Shown: one piece after another, positions 1 through 6,243 of the stretch
How the letters are laid out: each line of letters opens with the position of its first letter
Position numbering within the stretch: the first letter of the stretch is position 1
Assembly: GCA_964459805.1 (NCBI GenBank)
Contig: CAYWOD010000161.1
Location: 1-8,319, forward strand
Length of the DNA stretch: 8,319 nucleotides
DNA from: DAOVRL01 sp964459805
GTDB taxonomy: Bacteria > Planctomycetota > Phycisphaerae > Sedimentisphaerales > Anaerobacaceae
Direction: 5' to 3'
Translations under genes and position numbers: made by a program
Notes under the pieces: generated by a model
What the model was told of the DNA's origin: nothing
The model's input: only the letters and a program-made list of their open reading frames with translations
Database searches by the model: none

Positions 1-1064
1 TTATGCTAAATGCTACGAGCCTGGCTGCGATGGGGACAATCGCCGACGTTGTGGATCTGCGAGGCGAAAACAGGGTGCTGACAAGCTACGGGCTCAAGAC
101 GATCCCTCACTGCAAGCTTTCAGGCATCCAGGCCCTCATCGACTCGGCCGGGTTGACCGGACGAGGGCTCGATAGCTTCGACATCGGCTTTCGACTTGCA
201 CCAATGCTCAACGCCGCAGGTAGGATGGGGCACGCGCGATTGGCGGTGGAGCTTCTGACAAGCGAGAGCCCAATTCGCTCGATGCAGATAGCAGAATATC
301 TCAAAGAGCAAAACTCGCTGCGCCGGCAGTGCGAGCGAAAGATATTCAAGCAGGCCTGCAGAATGATAGTTGAACAGGGGGCCAACCACCCCGACCGAAA
401 GAGCATTGTGCTGGCGAACGAGAGCTGGCATACCGGGGTAATCGGCATCGTCGCATCGAGGATCGTGGACAAGTTTTATCGCCCGACGATTATGATCAAT
501 GCCGCGGTCGAGAACGGTATCGCTCAGGGTTCGGGCAGGTCGATTCCGGGCTTTTGTTTGCTGAGCGCGCTTGAGGCCTGCTCGGAGCATCTGGCCGGCT
601 TTGGGGGCCACGAAATGGCTGCGGGCATAACGATCGAAACCGAAAAGATAGAGCAGTTCGCAGCCGACTTCGAGGCATACGCCAAAGAGAACCTCAACGA
701 AAATGATATTGTCGCCAAGCTTGATATCGATGCCCAAGCCCCCCTGGGTGAGTTTCGCAGGGAGCTGGTGAGCGAGTTGCAGATGCTCGGTCCCTTCGGG
801 CAGGGCAACCCGGAGCCGGTTTTCGCCACAAACGGCGTTCGGTTAGCCAATCCACCGAGGAGGGTCGGCTCGGGCGGCGACCACCTCCAGCTTACGATAA
901 CCGACGGTGTGGCCGCGGTTCGCTGCATAGGTTTCAGGTTCGGGAAATTAGAAAAGAAGCTGCTCGACCACGAATTCTTCAACGTCGCCTATCAGCCGCA
1001 GATCAATACTTATAACGGTGCCAGTAACGTCCAATTTGTCCTGGCCGACGTGCAGTTTGAATAG
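1..1064 (+). CDS. recJ: Single-stranded-DNA-specific exonuclease RecJ, C-terminal part (5' truncated by window edge)
   Basis: RecJ degrades single-stranded DNA 5' to 3' in recombinational and mismatch repair in the cytoplasm. The visible 353 residues begin inside the protein: the first ones (AAMGTIADVV, GENR) match the end of the catalytic DHH region. FRLAPMLNAAGR at about 63-74 is a RecJ hallmark. The DHHA1 domain follows at about 130-220, with SWHTGVIGIVASRI, GSGRSIPG and FGGHEMAAG. The C-terminal part, about 260-353, starts with GPFGQGNPEP and resembles the RecJ OB-type domain. RecJ is usually about 560-580 residues, so some 210 N-terminal residues, including the DHH motif itself, lie upstream. 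The ATG at position 3 is therefore an internal methionine. The gene ends in TAG and converges on the lipoprotein gene 122 bases away. The family call is firm; activity cannot be judged without the N-terminus. Confidence 0.95.
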   Translation, partial: MLNATSLAAMGTIADVVDLRGENRVLTSYGLKTIPHCKLSGIQALIDSAGLTGRGLDSFDIGFRLAPMLNAAGRMGHARLAVELLTSESPIRSMQIAEYLKEQNSLRRQCERKIFKQACRMIVEQGANHPDRKSIVLANESWHTGVIGIVASRIVDKFYRPTIMINAAVENGIAQGSGRSIPGFCLLSALEACSEHLAGFGGHEMAAGITIETEKIEQFAADFEAYAKENLNENDIVAKLDIDAQAPLGEFRRELVSELQMLGPFGQGNPEPVFATNGVRLANPPRRVGSGGDHLQLTITDGVAAVRCIGFRFGKLEKKLLDHEFFNVAYQPQINTYNGASNVQFVLADVQFE

Positions 1065-1186
1065 CCCCGCTTAACAATTGTCCCGCCGTCACGGCGCAGT
1101 GTAAGATTCGACAATCAGGGATTGAAGATTCTGCATTCTTCGTTGCGGGGTGGGCGTTTGATATTTGTCGGCCGAAGTGGTCTCGC

Positions 1187-2920
1187 CTATCTTCTTTTGA
1201 TTACGACCTCATCGATTTTGAACTTGCCGAGCGTGGTCGCGAGATTGAAGAAGTCAGCGGGCTCGCCGTTTCCCACTGCCAGGGCGATATGTCCGGGGCC
1301 GTAGCCGCCCCACCCCACACCCTTAAACGCCGCATCCAGTCCGACCCACTTTCCGGTCCGGCCGCCTACATAAGCCTGCACCCAGGCATGCCCGCCGAAA
1401 CCCTGCAGACCCTTCCAGTCCTCCACATACGCAACACCCGTAACTATCTGGGCCGGTATGCCCACGGCCCGGCACATCGCCGCAGCCAGAACCGCATGCT
1501 CGCTGCAATCCCCCTGCTTGCTCGCGACAACCTCCAACGCAGAAGCGTACCCGACAGAGAAATCCTTGTTCTCAATGTACTTGGCGACGAACGCTTCGAT
1601 TCTCCGAGCGGCCTCGCCGGCATCTTTCGTGCGCCCCACAGCCTTGCGAGCAAGGGCGACTACTCTCTCATCGTCGCTCTGCAGAAATCTGTTGGCCTTA
1701 GTCGCTTCGATAACTCCCTCGTCCTCGCCGGCGTAGGGAAATGTCCCGCCAACCGGCATCGAAGCCGACTTGACCGTCAGCGTCACTTTCCCGTCTCCGC
1801 CGACATCCACCTGCTGGCTGTCCGTGGCGGGTATGTTAAACTCGGCGTTATCTATCGGACTCAACGTATAGGTAATCGAAGAAGCCCTGTCGGCCTGGCC
1901 AAGCGGCGCCGGCGAAGCAAGGAACATCTTGTTAATCACCTCGAAAACGTCGTTCTTGCCCAACGCAAACTCCTTGGCACAGGCGATCATCTCAATCTGC
2001 ATCCCGGCAATGGGCACGAGAGTCTTCTGCACGCGATAATCTTCATCGACGTAGCTGGTGCTGACAATCTCACCGGCCATAGGTATCGTCATGGTGGTAG
2101 TCACCTCCGTGAGATTTACGATGCGGCCGAGCAAGTTGGCCTCCTGCCTCCCGCCGATGCGCACATGCACATCCAGCGCCTGCGAGACCCCCGCACTAAA
2201 GAGCTTGGCCGAATACTCCACGCCTTCTTCGAGCCCTTTCTCTTTGCTCAACAGGCTAAGCCCCTCGGCCATCATCGCGTCTTCGGGCCAATTAAAAGTG
2301 CTCTCCTGCCCGGCGCCGACGCCCCCCGCACTCGAGGCCACATGAACCAGACCGTTGGGATCGACCCTCCCTGTGGTCTTCATTTCCATAGTGCCCATCA
2401 ACTGCTTGACCTCGAAGCCCACCGGTTTGCCGTCGAACGTTTCGATGCTCGTCTCAGTCATTCGGACGGTCACGGGGATGCCCATGCGGTTTATTGTTAT
2501 GCTGACTTCCTCGGAAGTGGAAACTTTCCCGCCGAGTTCGCTGCGGCTCTGAATCGCATAGCCGACCTTCTTGCCCTCCATAAATACGGCGAAATACTCT
2601 GTTTCGTCGAGCGTGGTCTTTGCCGGCGCAAGTTCCTGCACAGCTTCGTCCAGCGTGGTCTTTGCCGGCGCAAGTTCCTGCACCGCTTCGTCCAGCGTGG
2701 TTTTTGCCGGCGCAGGTTCCTGTACCGCTTCGTCGAGCGTGGTTTTTGCCGGCGCAAGTTCCTGCACCGCTTCGTCCAGCGTGGTTTTTGCCGGCGCAAC
2801 TGCCTGTACCGCAGGTGTGTTCGGCGCCGGCTCCTTTGTTACAGGCTCCGGCTCTTTCTTGCAGCCCGCTGCCAGCAGTATCAAAGCCAGGCAAATGCCG
2901 GCAAGATATTTTGCTCTCAT
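1187..2920 (-). CDS. Lipoprotein with C-terminal transglutaminase-like domain and N-terminal 14-residue tandem repeats
   Basis: A 577-residue predicted lipoprotein. A basic start and hydrophobic stretch end in a lipobox (LAAGC, Cys20), followed by a Lys/Glu/Pro-rich linker. Residues 42-106 hold five copies of APAKTTLDE, four followed by AVQEL or AVQEP, giving a 14-residue period. Residues 107-400 are a long beta-rich region I do not recognise. The transglutaminase-like core lies at about 435-535, with the usual triad visible: Cys472 in GDCSEH, His511 in GGHAWV and Asp529 in GLDAAF. Family members act as cysteine proteases or transferases on peptides or envelope proteins; the substrate here is unknown. 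The repeat probably acts as a spacer between the lipid anchor and the folded part (inference). The ATG is preceded by an AAGAGGA ribosome-binding site about 8 bases upstream, supporting this start. The gene is divergent from murE. The opposite strand is also open for most of its length, but only this frame makes a recognisable protein. Confidence 0.9.
   Translation of the reverse strand: MRAKYLAGICLALILLAAGCKKEPEPVTKEPAPNTPAVQAVAPAKTTLDEAVQELAPAKTTLDEAVQEPAPAKTTLDEAVQELAPAKTTLDEAVQELAPAKTTLDETEYFAVFMEGKKVGYAIQSRSELGGKVSTSEEVSITINRMGIPVTVRMTETSIETFDGKPVGFEVKQLMGTMEMKTTGRVDPNGLVHVASSAGGVGAGQESTFNWPEDAMMAEGLSLLSKEKGLEEGVEYSAKLFSAGVSQALDVHVRIGGRQEANLLGRIVNLTEVTTTMTIPMAGEIVSTSYVDEDYRVQKTLVPIAGMQIEMIACAKEFALGKNDVFEVINKMFLASPAPLGQADRASSITYTLSPIDNAEFNIPATDSQQVDVGGDGKVTLTVKSASMPVGGTFPYAGEDEGVIEATKANRFLQSDDERVVALARKAVGRTKDAGEAARRIEAFVAKYIENKDFSVGYASALEVVASKQGDCSEHAVLAAAMCRAVGIPAQIVTGVAYVEDWKGLQGFGGHAWVQAYVGGRTGKWVGLDAAFKGVGWGGYGPGHIALAVGNGEPADFFNLATTLGKFKIDEVVIKRR
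2603..2797 (-). repeat. Coding tandem repeat, 42-base unit, about 4.6 copies
   Basis: Within the lipoprotein gene a 42-base unit encoding APAKTTLDEAVQEL recurs four times, plus a final partial copy that ends at TLDE. The copies differ by only a few bases (for example TTT/TCT, CAAGTT/CAGGTT, TCGAGC/TCCAGC), so the array is recent or kept uniform by recombination. It keeps the frame, so copy number can change without destroying the gene. Copies are directly adjacent with no unique spacers, so this is not a CRISPR. Confidence 0.95.
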
Positions 2921-3117
2921 AATCGAATCCTCTTGTTTTATGAAAAAAAGTACGTTGTCAGAATTCCTTAAACCAACCGGGGGTGGTTTTTCCGGTTTTC
3001 CTTTTCTTCAGTCTCTTTTGGGCAGCTTACAACAACCCCCGATTATAAACGCAAAATGCTGATTTCTCATCAGAATAATTCCAAGGAGCTGCAAATTATC
3101 TCAGCGGTTCTGTCCGA

Positions 3118-3131
3118 GCCCTCCGGAGGGC
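3118..3131. promoter_or_regulatory. 14-base perfect palindrome upstream of murE
   Basis: GCCCTCCGGAGGGC is identical to its reverse complement. As RNA it could fold into a 5-base-pair stem with a CCGG loop, followed after GTGGA by a short T-run (TTTTT at 3137-3141). It could be an operator, a weak terminator-like hairpin or a dispersed repeat. It lies about 35 bases upstream of the candidate murE -35 box, which suits an operator or insulator, but no function can be assigned. Confidence 0.4.
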
Positions 3132-3165
3132 GTGGATTTTTGTCGCAGAAGCAGGACAGGCGCAG

Positions 3166-3193
3166 TTGAATTATCTATTCCAGCGGCTAAAAT
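3166..3193 (+). promoter_or_regulatory. Candidate sigma70-type promoter for murE
   Basis: A -35 box TTGAAT (4 of 6 to consensus) at 3166-3171 and a -10 box TAAAAT (5 of 6) at 3188-3193 are separated by 16 bases. Transcription would begin near 3200, leaving an untranslated leader of about 18 bases with no clear Shine-Dalgarno sequence before the murE ATG. This is a consensus match only. Confidence 0.4.
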
Positions 3194-3217
3194 AGGCAGA
3201 AACCCTTTTTTCTGTGA

Positions 3218-4834
3218 ATGCTTATGACTTTTGACGATCTGGTGAATCTGGTCTCGTCGGACAACGCACCGAGTATCTGTGTCGATTCGCGTCTCGTCAG
3301 CCAAGGCGATATATTTGTGGCCGTTGGAGGGACGGTTTGTGACGGCCACGACTTCATCGACCAGGCAGTGGCCAACGGCGCAGAATACGTCGTCCACCAG
3401 CAGAACAGAGGACAGACCACAGAAGACAGAAGACAGAAAAAGTACGAGAATGTTTTTGTTGAAGACCCTGCGAAGGCGGCAGCCATTCTCGCACAGGCCG
3501 CGAAAGGCAATCCGGCCGCGCAACTAACGAACCTGGCCGTTACCGGCACGAATGGAAAGACGACGGTTGCCTTTCTCGTTCGCTCGGTAATTCAAGAAGC
3601 CGGGCAAAAATGCGGCCTTATCGGCACAGTCATTTACGATACGTGCTCGGGCGGCAGTACTCAGGCGGCCCTGACGACGCCCGACTGCCTGGCCATTGCC
3701 CAAATGACTGCCGAAATCGTCGAAAACAGCGCAAAGTATATGGTCATCGAGGCCAGCAGCCACGCCCTTTCCCAAAACCGCCTGGCGGGTCTCAACTTCA
3801 AAGCCGCCGCCTTCACCAACCTCGCGGGCGACCACCTCGACTATCACAAAACCGAAGCCGATTACCTGGCCGCCAAGACGCAACTTTTCAAAGCTCTTCG
3901 TCCCGATGCCACTGCGGTATTGAACAAACAGTCGCCTCACGCCAAAGTCATCGCCGCACAAACCAGCGCCGGGATTCTATGGTATGGCGTTGACCCAGCA
4001 CCAATTGCAGCCGGCCAGCGCACTGCCGGCGGGCCGGATGCGGCAACCTCGGAGAATTGGTGCGGGGCCGACATCACCGCCCATATCGAATCGATGGACA
4101 TAAGTGGAACAACTTTTGTTCTAAAATATGCCGGACAGAAACAAAAGGTGGCCACGCCTTTGTTGGGCCGGTATAACCTGAGCAATTCTCTGGCGGCGGC
4201 CGGCTTGTGCCTCGCCGCCGGTTTCGACCTCGAAGCCGTGGCTCGCGGTCTGTCGGCCTTGCAGGTGATACCCGGCCGACTGGAAAAGCTCGATTGGCCC
4301 GGCGATTTCACCGTGCTGATCGATTACGCGCACACCGACGATGCCCTGAAAAACGTCCTGGCAACTCTCAAGCCTCTGTGCAAAGGCAGGGCCCCTGGGC
4401 CCAGGCTGATAGTAGTCTTCGGTTGCGGCGGAGACCGCGACAGAACAAAACGCCCGCGGATGGCCCGCGTCGCCGAGCAATTGGCAGACTTCCTCGTCGT
4501 CACGAGTGACAACCCGCGAACCGAGCGACCCGAAGATATAATAAGCGAAATAGTCGCCGGCTTCGAAAACCCACCCCAGGCGGACGCAACCCTACCCTCG
4601 AGCGAAGCGAAAGGACGGAACACGCAATACGCGATACGCAATACGATAATAGTCGAACCAGACAGAAAAAAGGCCATCCGGATAGCTATAGAGACAGCCG
4701 ACAAGAACGACATCGTCCTCATCGCCGGCAAAGGCCACGAAACATATCAGGTCATCGGAACGCAAAAATTCAAATTCAGCGACAAAGAAGTCGCCCAAGA
4801 GTTGCTCTTGAAGGAGTTGAGAACAACGAATTAG
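3218..4834 (+). CDS. murE: UDP-N-acetylmuramoyl-L-alanyl-D-glutamate ligase (MurE), probably meso-diaminopimelate-adding
   Basis: MurE adds the third stem-peptide residue to UDP-MurNAc-L-Ala-D-Glu, using ATP, in the cytoplasm. The 538-residue product has all three Mur ligase domains. The N-terminal substrate domain starts with CVDSRLVSQGDIFVAV. The central ATPase domain has the P-loop TGTNGKTT (109-116), EASSHAL (179-184), NLAGDHLDYH (201-210) and Lys220, the likely carbamylated lysine. The C-terminal domain has LIDYAHTDDAL, FGCGGDRDRTKRP, DNPRTERPEDI (431-441) and AGKGHETYQ. DNPR is the motif linked with meso-diaminopimelate specificity; lysine-adding enzymes differ there. It is longer than the usual 490-500 residues because of two low-complexity insertions, at about 62-76 and 461-476. 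Gly204 replaces the Arg often found in NLxRDHLDYH. The start is the first of two close ATGs (3218 and 3224); neither has a clear Shine-Dalgarno, so the choice is uncertain by two codons. Confidence 0.95.
   Translation: MLMTFDDLVNLVSSDNAPSICVDSRLVSQGDIFVAVGGTVCDGHDFIDQAVANGAEYVVHQQNRGQTTEDRRQKKYENVFVEDPAKAAAILAQAAKGNPAAQLTNLAVTGTNGKTTVAFLVRSVIQEAGQKCGLIGTVIYDTCSGGSTQAALTTPDCLAIAQMTAEIVENSAKYMVIEASSHALSQNRLAGLNFKAAAFTNLAGDHLDYHKTEADYLAAKTQLFKALRPDATAVLNKQSPHAKVIAAQTSAGILWYGVDPAPIAAGQRTAGGPDAATSENWCGADITAHIESMDISGTTFVLKYAGQKQKVATPLLGRYNLSNSLAAAGLCLAAGFDLEAVARGLSALQVIPGRLEKLDWPGDFTVLIDYAHTDDALKNVLATLKPLCKGRAPGPRLIVVFGCGGDRDRTKRPRMARVAEQLADFLVVTSDNPRTERPEDIISEIVAGFENPPQADATLPSSEAKGRNTQYAIRNTIIVEPDRKKAIRIAIETADKNDIVLIAGKGHETYQVIGTQKFKFSDKEVAQELLLKELRTTN
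3401..3440 (+). repeat. Purine-rich GACAGA-type mini-repeat inserted in frame in murE
   Basis: Repeated variants of ACAGA with short linkers (ACAGAGG, ACAGACC, ACAGAAG, ACAGAAG, ACAGAA) encode a charged low-complexity stretch, NRGQTTEDRRQKK. It falls where MurE homologues have a short loop between GAEYVV and the strand leading to VEDPAKA. It is strongly purine-biased, unlike the balanced GC-rich sequence around it. It looks like an expanded simple repeat or a small inserted element that kept the frame. Confidence 0.7.
4622..4649 (+). repeat. 7-base ACGCAAT mini-repeat inserted in frame in murE
   Basis: Four tandem 7-base units (ACGCAAT, ACGCGAT, ACGCAAT, ACGATAA) encode the low-complexity stretch NTQYAIRNT. 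It lies in the C-terminal domain, in the loop before IIVEPDRKKAIRIAI, just after a GAGCGAAGCGAAAGG stretch that also looks extraneous. The type is different from the GACAGA repeat in the same gene. The frame is kept and all downstream MurE motifs are intact. Confidence 0.7.
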
Positions 4835-4964
4835 GGACCGCACTCACAGTCCCAGGGTCGCCGAACAAACCTCCGGGTGCATACATGCTGGCCAAAATTC
4901 CTCGCATTGGGCTAGGTAAACCTGATGAATATACCGATACAGAGTAAGGACACCATGGGAGGGA

Positions 4965-5423
4965 TTACCACGGAAAGGTTTTCAAGCGATTGCGGGGTAT
5001 CTTCCAAGGTAGCTCCGAATGCTTGGATCTGACAGTCAATTCGGAACCACGCTGCCAATGTACTGTAACTCCGCAGGAGTCATTGCTTTGTAAGAGTCTC
5101 AACTCATCTATATCCCGACGTGTTAGCACGCAGATGTGGTTATTATGGCATACAAGACATACTAATAACTCTTTACCGTGATACCTACGTAAGCTGTCTA
5201 TGTGTGTTGGCAAGAAGCTGAAATCGCAGCATGAAACGCCCAGGCGCGTCTGGGATCTATACTTTATGAAAAGCACGTAGCATTTTGTGTTCGTGGTTAC
5301 CTCATACATTCCCGAACCGTGTTTGTTCTTGTCTCGCTCGATTAACTTAAGGCTGAATTCTGGATTGCTGACCACTTGATACAATACAGCGCCGTGGTAC
5401 ATTTCTTTTGTTGAAAGAGCCAT
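4965..5423 (-). CDS. Uncharacterised 152-residue protein
   Basis: I do not recognise a named family. The product looks like a real soluble protein: hydrophobic strands (KCYVLFIKY, ELLVCLVC, HICVLTRRDIDEL) alternate with polar stretches, and no signal peptide or membrane segment is seen. Six cysteines are present, including a pair at 65-66 and Cys89, Cys92 and Cys98 in CLVCHNNHIC. That could suggest metal binding, but the spacing is not a clear zinc-finger pattern. The pattern FSFLPTHIDSLRRY followed by LVCLVCHNNHICVLTRRDIDEL vaguely recalls small uncharacterised proteins found in bacterial accessory regions; that is memory, not a search. The start is the ATG at 5423, with only a weak AGGCAG upstream. 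It converges on murE, 130 bases away, and is separated by 261 bases from hicA1. Lower GC than murE suggests it belongs to the inserted island. Confidence 0.6.
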   Translation of the reverse strand: MALSTKEMYHGAVLYQVVSNPEFSLKLIERDKNKHGSGMYEVTTNTKCYVLFIKYRSQTRLGVSCCDFSFLPTHIDSLRRYHGKELLVCLVCHNNHICVLTRRDIDELRLLQSNDSCGVTVHWQRGSELTVRSKHSELPWKIPRNRLKTFPW

Positions 5424-5657
5424 TGTCTAACTGCCTATACAAATATTCAGTTCAAACTAATCATGAGCAACGGAAGTGATTCCCACTGAGCATATATTCG
5501 TCAAATATTAGCAAGGAAATTAACGAAATCTTAAGAGGGCTTGTAACCTTTAGAGCAAGAGATTTAATGCTTCTTTTCTCGGACGAAGAAGTCTTTCAGT
5601 GAATCTTTCTCAAATATGATATTATGTGGAGAGGGGAATTTCGGAGGAGAACCTCAG

Positions 5658-5684
5658 TCAAACACAAACTTCCAAATAGGTTAA
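5658..5684 (-). pseudogene. Possible scrap of a hicB C-terminus after hicA1
   Basis: Directly after the hicA1 stop codon, in the same frame, the codons read L-T-Y-L-E-V-C-V-stop. The end of hicB2 (6508-6532) reads T-Y-L-E-V-S-A-stop. The two stretches share 18 of 20 bases (5663-5682 against 6513-6532), one of the differences is synonymous (GAA/GAG), and both reach a stop at the same distance. This fits the leftover tail of a lost hicB copy. The match is short, so chance cannot be excluded. Confidence 0.25.
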
Positions 5685-5870
5685 TCATTGTTCCGGAGTC
5701 GAAAGAGCTTTGCAAATTTTCTTTCCAAGCCTCTCTGATATCTCAGCATGTCGGGGAACTGCTTCAATATGGCCAGTGAGGGGATTGCACCAAAGTGAAT
5801 GCGAGCGTCCTTCGCGCTTGAGGAAACAGCCATGTTTGCGAAGATGTTTCAAAAGGGCTTGACGTTTCAT
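5685..5870 (-). CDS. hicA: HicA-type toxin (mRNA interferase family), module 1
   Basis: A 61-residue protein of the HicA/YcfA-like family, whose characterised members are small double-stranded-RNA-binding-fold ribonucleases that cleave mRNA and are neutralised by HicB. It has the subtype pattern MKRxxLLKHLRKHGC, a strand ending in EGRSHSLW with the conserved His24 expected at the active site, then AVPRHAEI and LGKKICKAL. The length is normal for this subtype. Its ATG overlaps the hicB1 stop in an ATGA, so the two are translationally coupled, with the antitoxin gene first. Its sequence is quite different from HicA2, so the two modules are not a recent duplication. The product stops at STPEQ, matching the usual end of the subtype. 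Toxicity is inferred from the family only. Confidence 0.85.
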   Translation of the reverse strand: MKRQALLKHLRKHGCFLKREGRSHSLWCNPLTGHIEAVPRHAEISERLGKKICKALSTPEQ

Positions 5871-6082
5871 TTGATCGTAACAACTTCCCGTAATGCATCT
5901 GAGGGAGCGCCGCGAAGCGCGTCTTCTCGCCGATCTTGCAGAATCAGATTGATCGCATCAGACAAACTCTGTAAACACTCTTCTTTGGTACGGCCCTGTC
6001 CATTTGCACCTGGAATTTCGGGACAGTAAGCTATAAGCCAGTCACCGTCCCTTTCGATAATCGCCGTAAATTCATTATGCAT
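5867..6082 (-). CDS. hicB: HicB-type antitoxin, module 1
   Basis: A 71-residue HicB-family protein, the presumed antitoxin for HicA1. The family signature is clear: FTAIIERDGDWLIAYCPEIPGANGQGRTKEECLQSLSDAI is interrupted by no gaps across the first 44 residues, followed by a helical tail with DRREDALRGAP and REVVTI. It is short: the E. coli HicB is about 140 residues with a C-terminal DNA-binding domain, and nothing of that kind is present here. Self-repression, if any, must therefore use another surface or partner. The start has a strong ribosome-binding site (CGGAGG) 7 bases upstream. A candidate promoter lies at 6120-6148. Gene order is antitoxin then toxin, the reverse of module 2. Confidence 0.88.
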   Translation of the reverse strand: MHNEFTAIIERDGDWLIAYCPEIPGANGQGRTKEECLQSLSDAINLILQDRREDALRGAPSDALREVVTIK

Positions 6083-6119
6083 CAGAAAACCTCCGATAGC
6101 ACTTCATTTTCTACAAGAC

Positions 6120-6148
6120 AGGATACTCTACAATTGATACAAAGTCAA
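6120..6148 (-). promoter_or_regulatory. Candidate promoter of the hicB1-hicA1 module
   Basis: Reading the minus strand, TTGACT (5 of 6 to the -35 consensus, 6143-6148) and TATCCT (4 of 6 to the -10 consensus, 6120-6125) are separated by exactly 17 bases. Transcription would start near 6113, giving a leader of about 30 bases that contains the GGAGG ribosome-binding site of hicB1. Confidence 0.55.
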
Positions 6149-6152
6149 GCAG

Positions 6153-6162
6153 GTTGTACAAC
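6153..6162. promoter_or_regulatory. 10-base palindrome next to the hicB1 -35 box
   Basis: GTTGTACAAC is a perfect palindrome lying four bases upstream of the candidate -35 box of the hicB1-hicA1 promoter. Toxin-antitoxin operons are often autoregulated through such inverted repeats, so it is a candidate operator. Palindromes of this length can occur by chance. Confidence 0.35.
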
Positions 6163-6196
6163 TAATTACCCAGAACCGTATATTTGCCCAAACACT

Positions 6197-6208
6197 GCAA
6201 AATTTTGC
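6197..6208. promoter_or_regulatory. 12-base palindrome between DUF2442 gene and hicB1 promoter
   Basis: GCAAAATTTTGC is a perfect palindrome 36 bases downstream of the DUF2442 stop and about 50 bases upstream of the hicB1 -35 box. It could be a second operator. A terminator is less likely because no GC-rich stem or following T-run is seen on the minus strand. Confidence 0.3.
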
Positions 6209-6243
6209 GGAATACTGCCGATAGCTAACAGTAGCGTGTCTGA

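Larger units (their letters stand above)
2921..3217. other. Divergent intergenic region between lipoprotein gene and murE
   Basis: These 297 bases hold the upstream regions of both divergent genes. Seen here: the AAGAGGA ribosome-binding site of the lipoprotein gene close to its start; a 6-base-stem hairpin at 2970-2989; a small CTGAT/ATCAG hairpin at 3059-3073; a 14-base perfect palindrome at 3118-3131; and a candidate murE promoter at 3166-3193. I could not pick a convincing promoter for the lipoprotein gene. No coding sequence is supported. Confidence 0.6.

Noticed and set aside
120..982. Minus-strand open frames opposite recJ
   Set aside because: They lie opposite strongly conserved RecJ motifs and have no recognisable content.
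1084..1096. CGCCG-TCA-CGGCG hairpin as a recJ terminator
   Set aside because: It has a short stem and no T-run on either strand, so a rho-independent terminator is not supported.
1122..1304. Short plus-strand frame between recJ and the lipoprotein gene
   Set aside because: It runs antisense into the lipoprotein C-terminus and lacks a ribosome-binding site.
2603..2797. Repeat array considered as CRISPR
   Set aside because: The units abut without spacers, encode protein in frame and have no cas genes nearby.
2454..2894. Other frames through the 42-base repeats, giving Arg/Gly/Cys-rich or Ser/Ala-rich repeat proteins
   Set aside because: Any frame through a tandem repeat is repetitive. Only the lipoprotein frame continues into a known domain and has a ribosome-binding site.
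1289..2971. Long 560-codon open frame on the plus strand across the lipoprotein gene
   Set aside because: It is antisense to a protein with a clear lipobox, tandem repeat and transglutaminase triad. Its product is rich in Arg, His and Leu without recognisable motifs, as expected of a shadow in GC-rich DNA.
2970..2989. AAACCA/TGGTTT hairpin followed by T residues, as a terminator
   Set aside because: No plus-strand gene ends before it and the T-run is broken; the stem is only six pairs.
3524..4731. Minus-strand and alternative plus-strand frames inside murE
   Set aside because: All overlap conserved MurE motifs and show no protein-like pattern of their own.
4833..4852. GGGAC/GTCCC inverted repeat after the murE stop as a terminator
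   Set aside because: Five-pair stem with a ten-base loop and no T-run on either strand.
4885..4947. 20-codon open frame with ATG after murE
   Set aside because: No ribosome-binding site, no recognisable sequence and too short to distinguish from chance.
5480..5602. 40-codon open frame on the plus strand whose end looks somewhat protein-like
   Set aside because: It has no start codon except an ATG 12 codons before the stop, no ribosome-binding site and a length expected by chance; it could be a gene remnant but nothing supports it.
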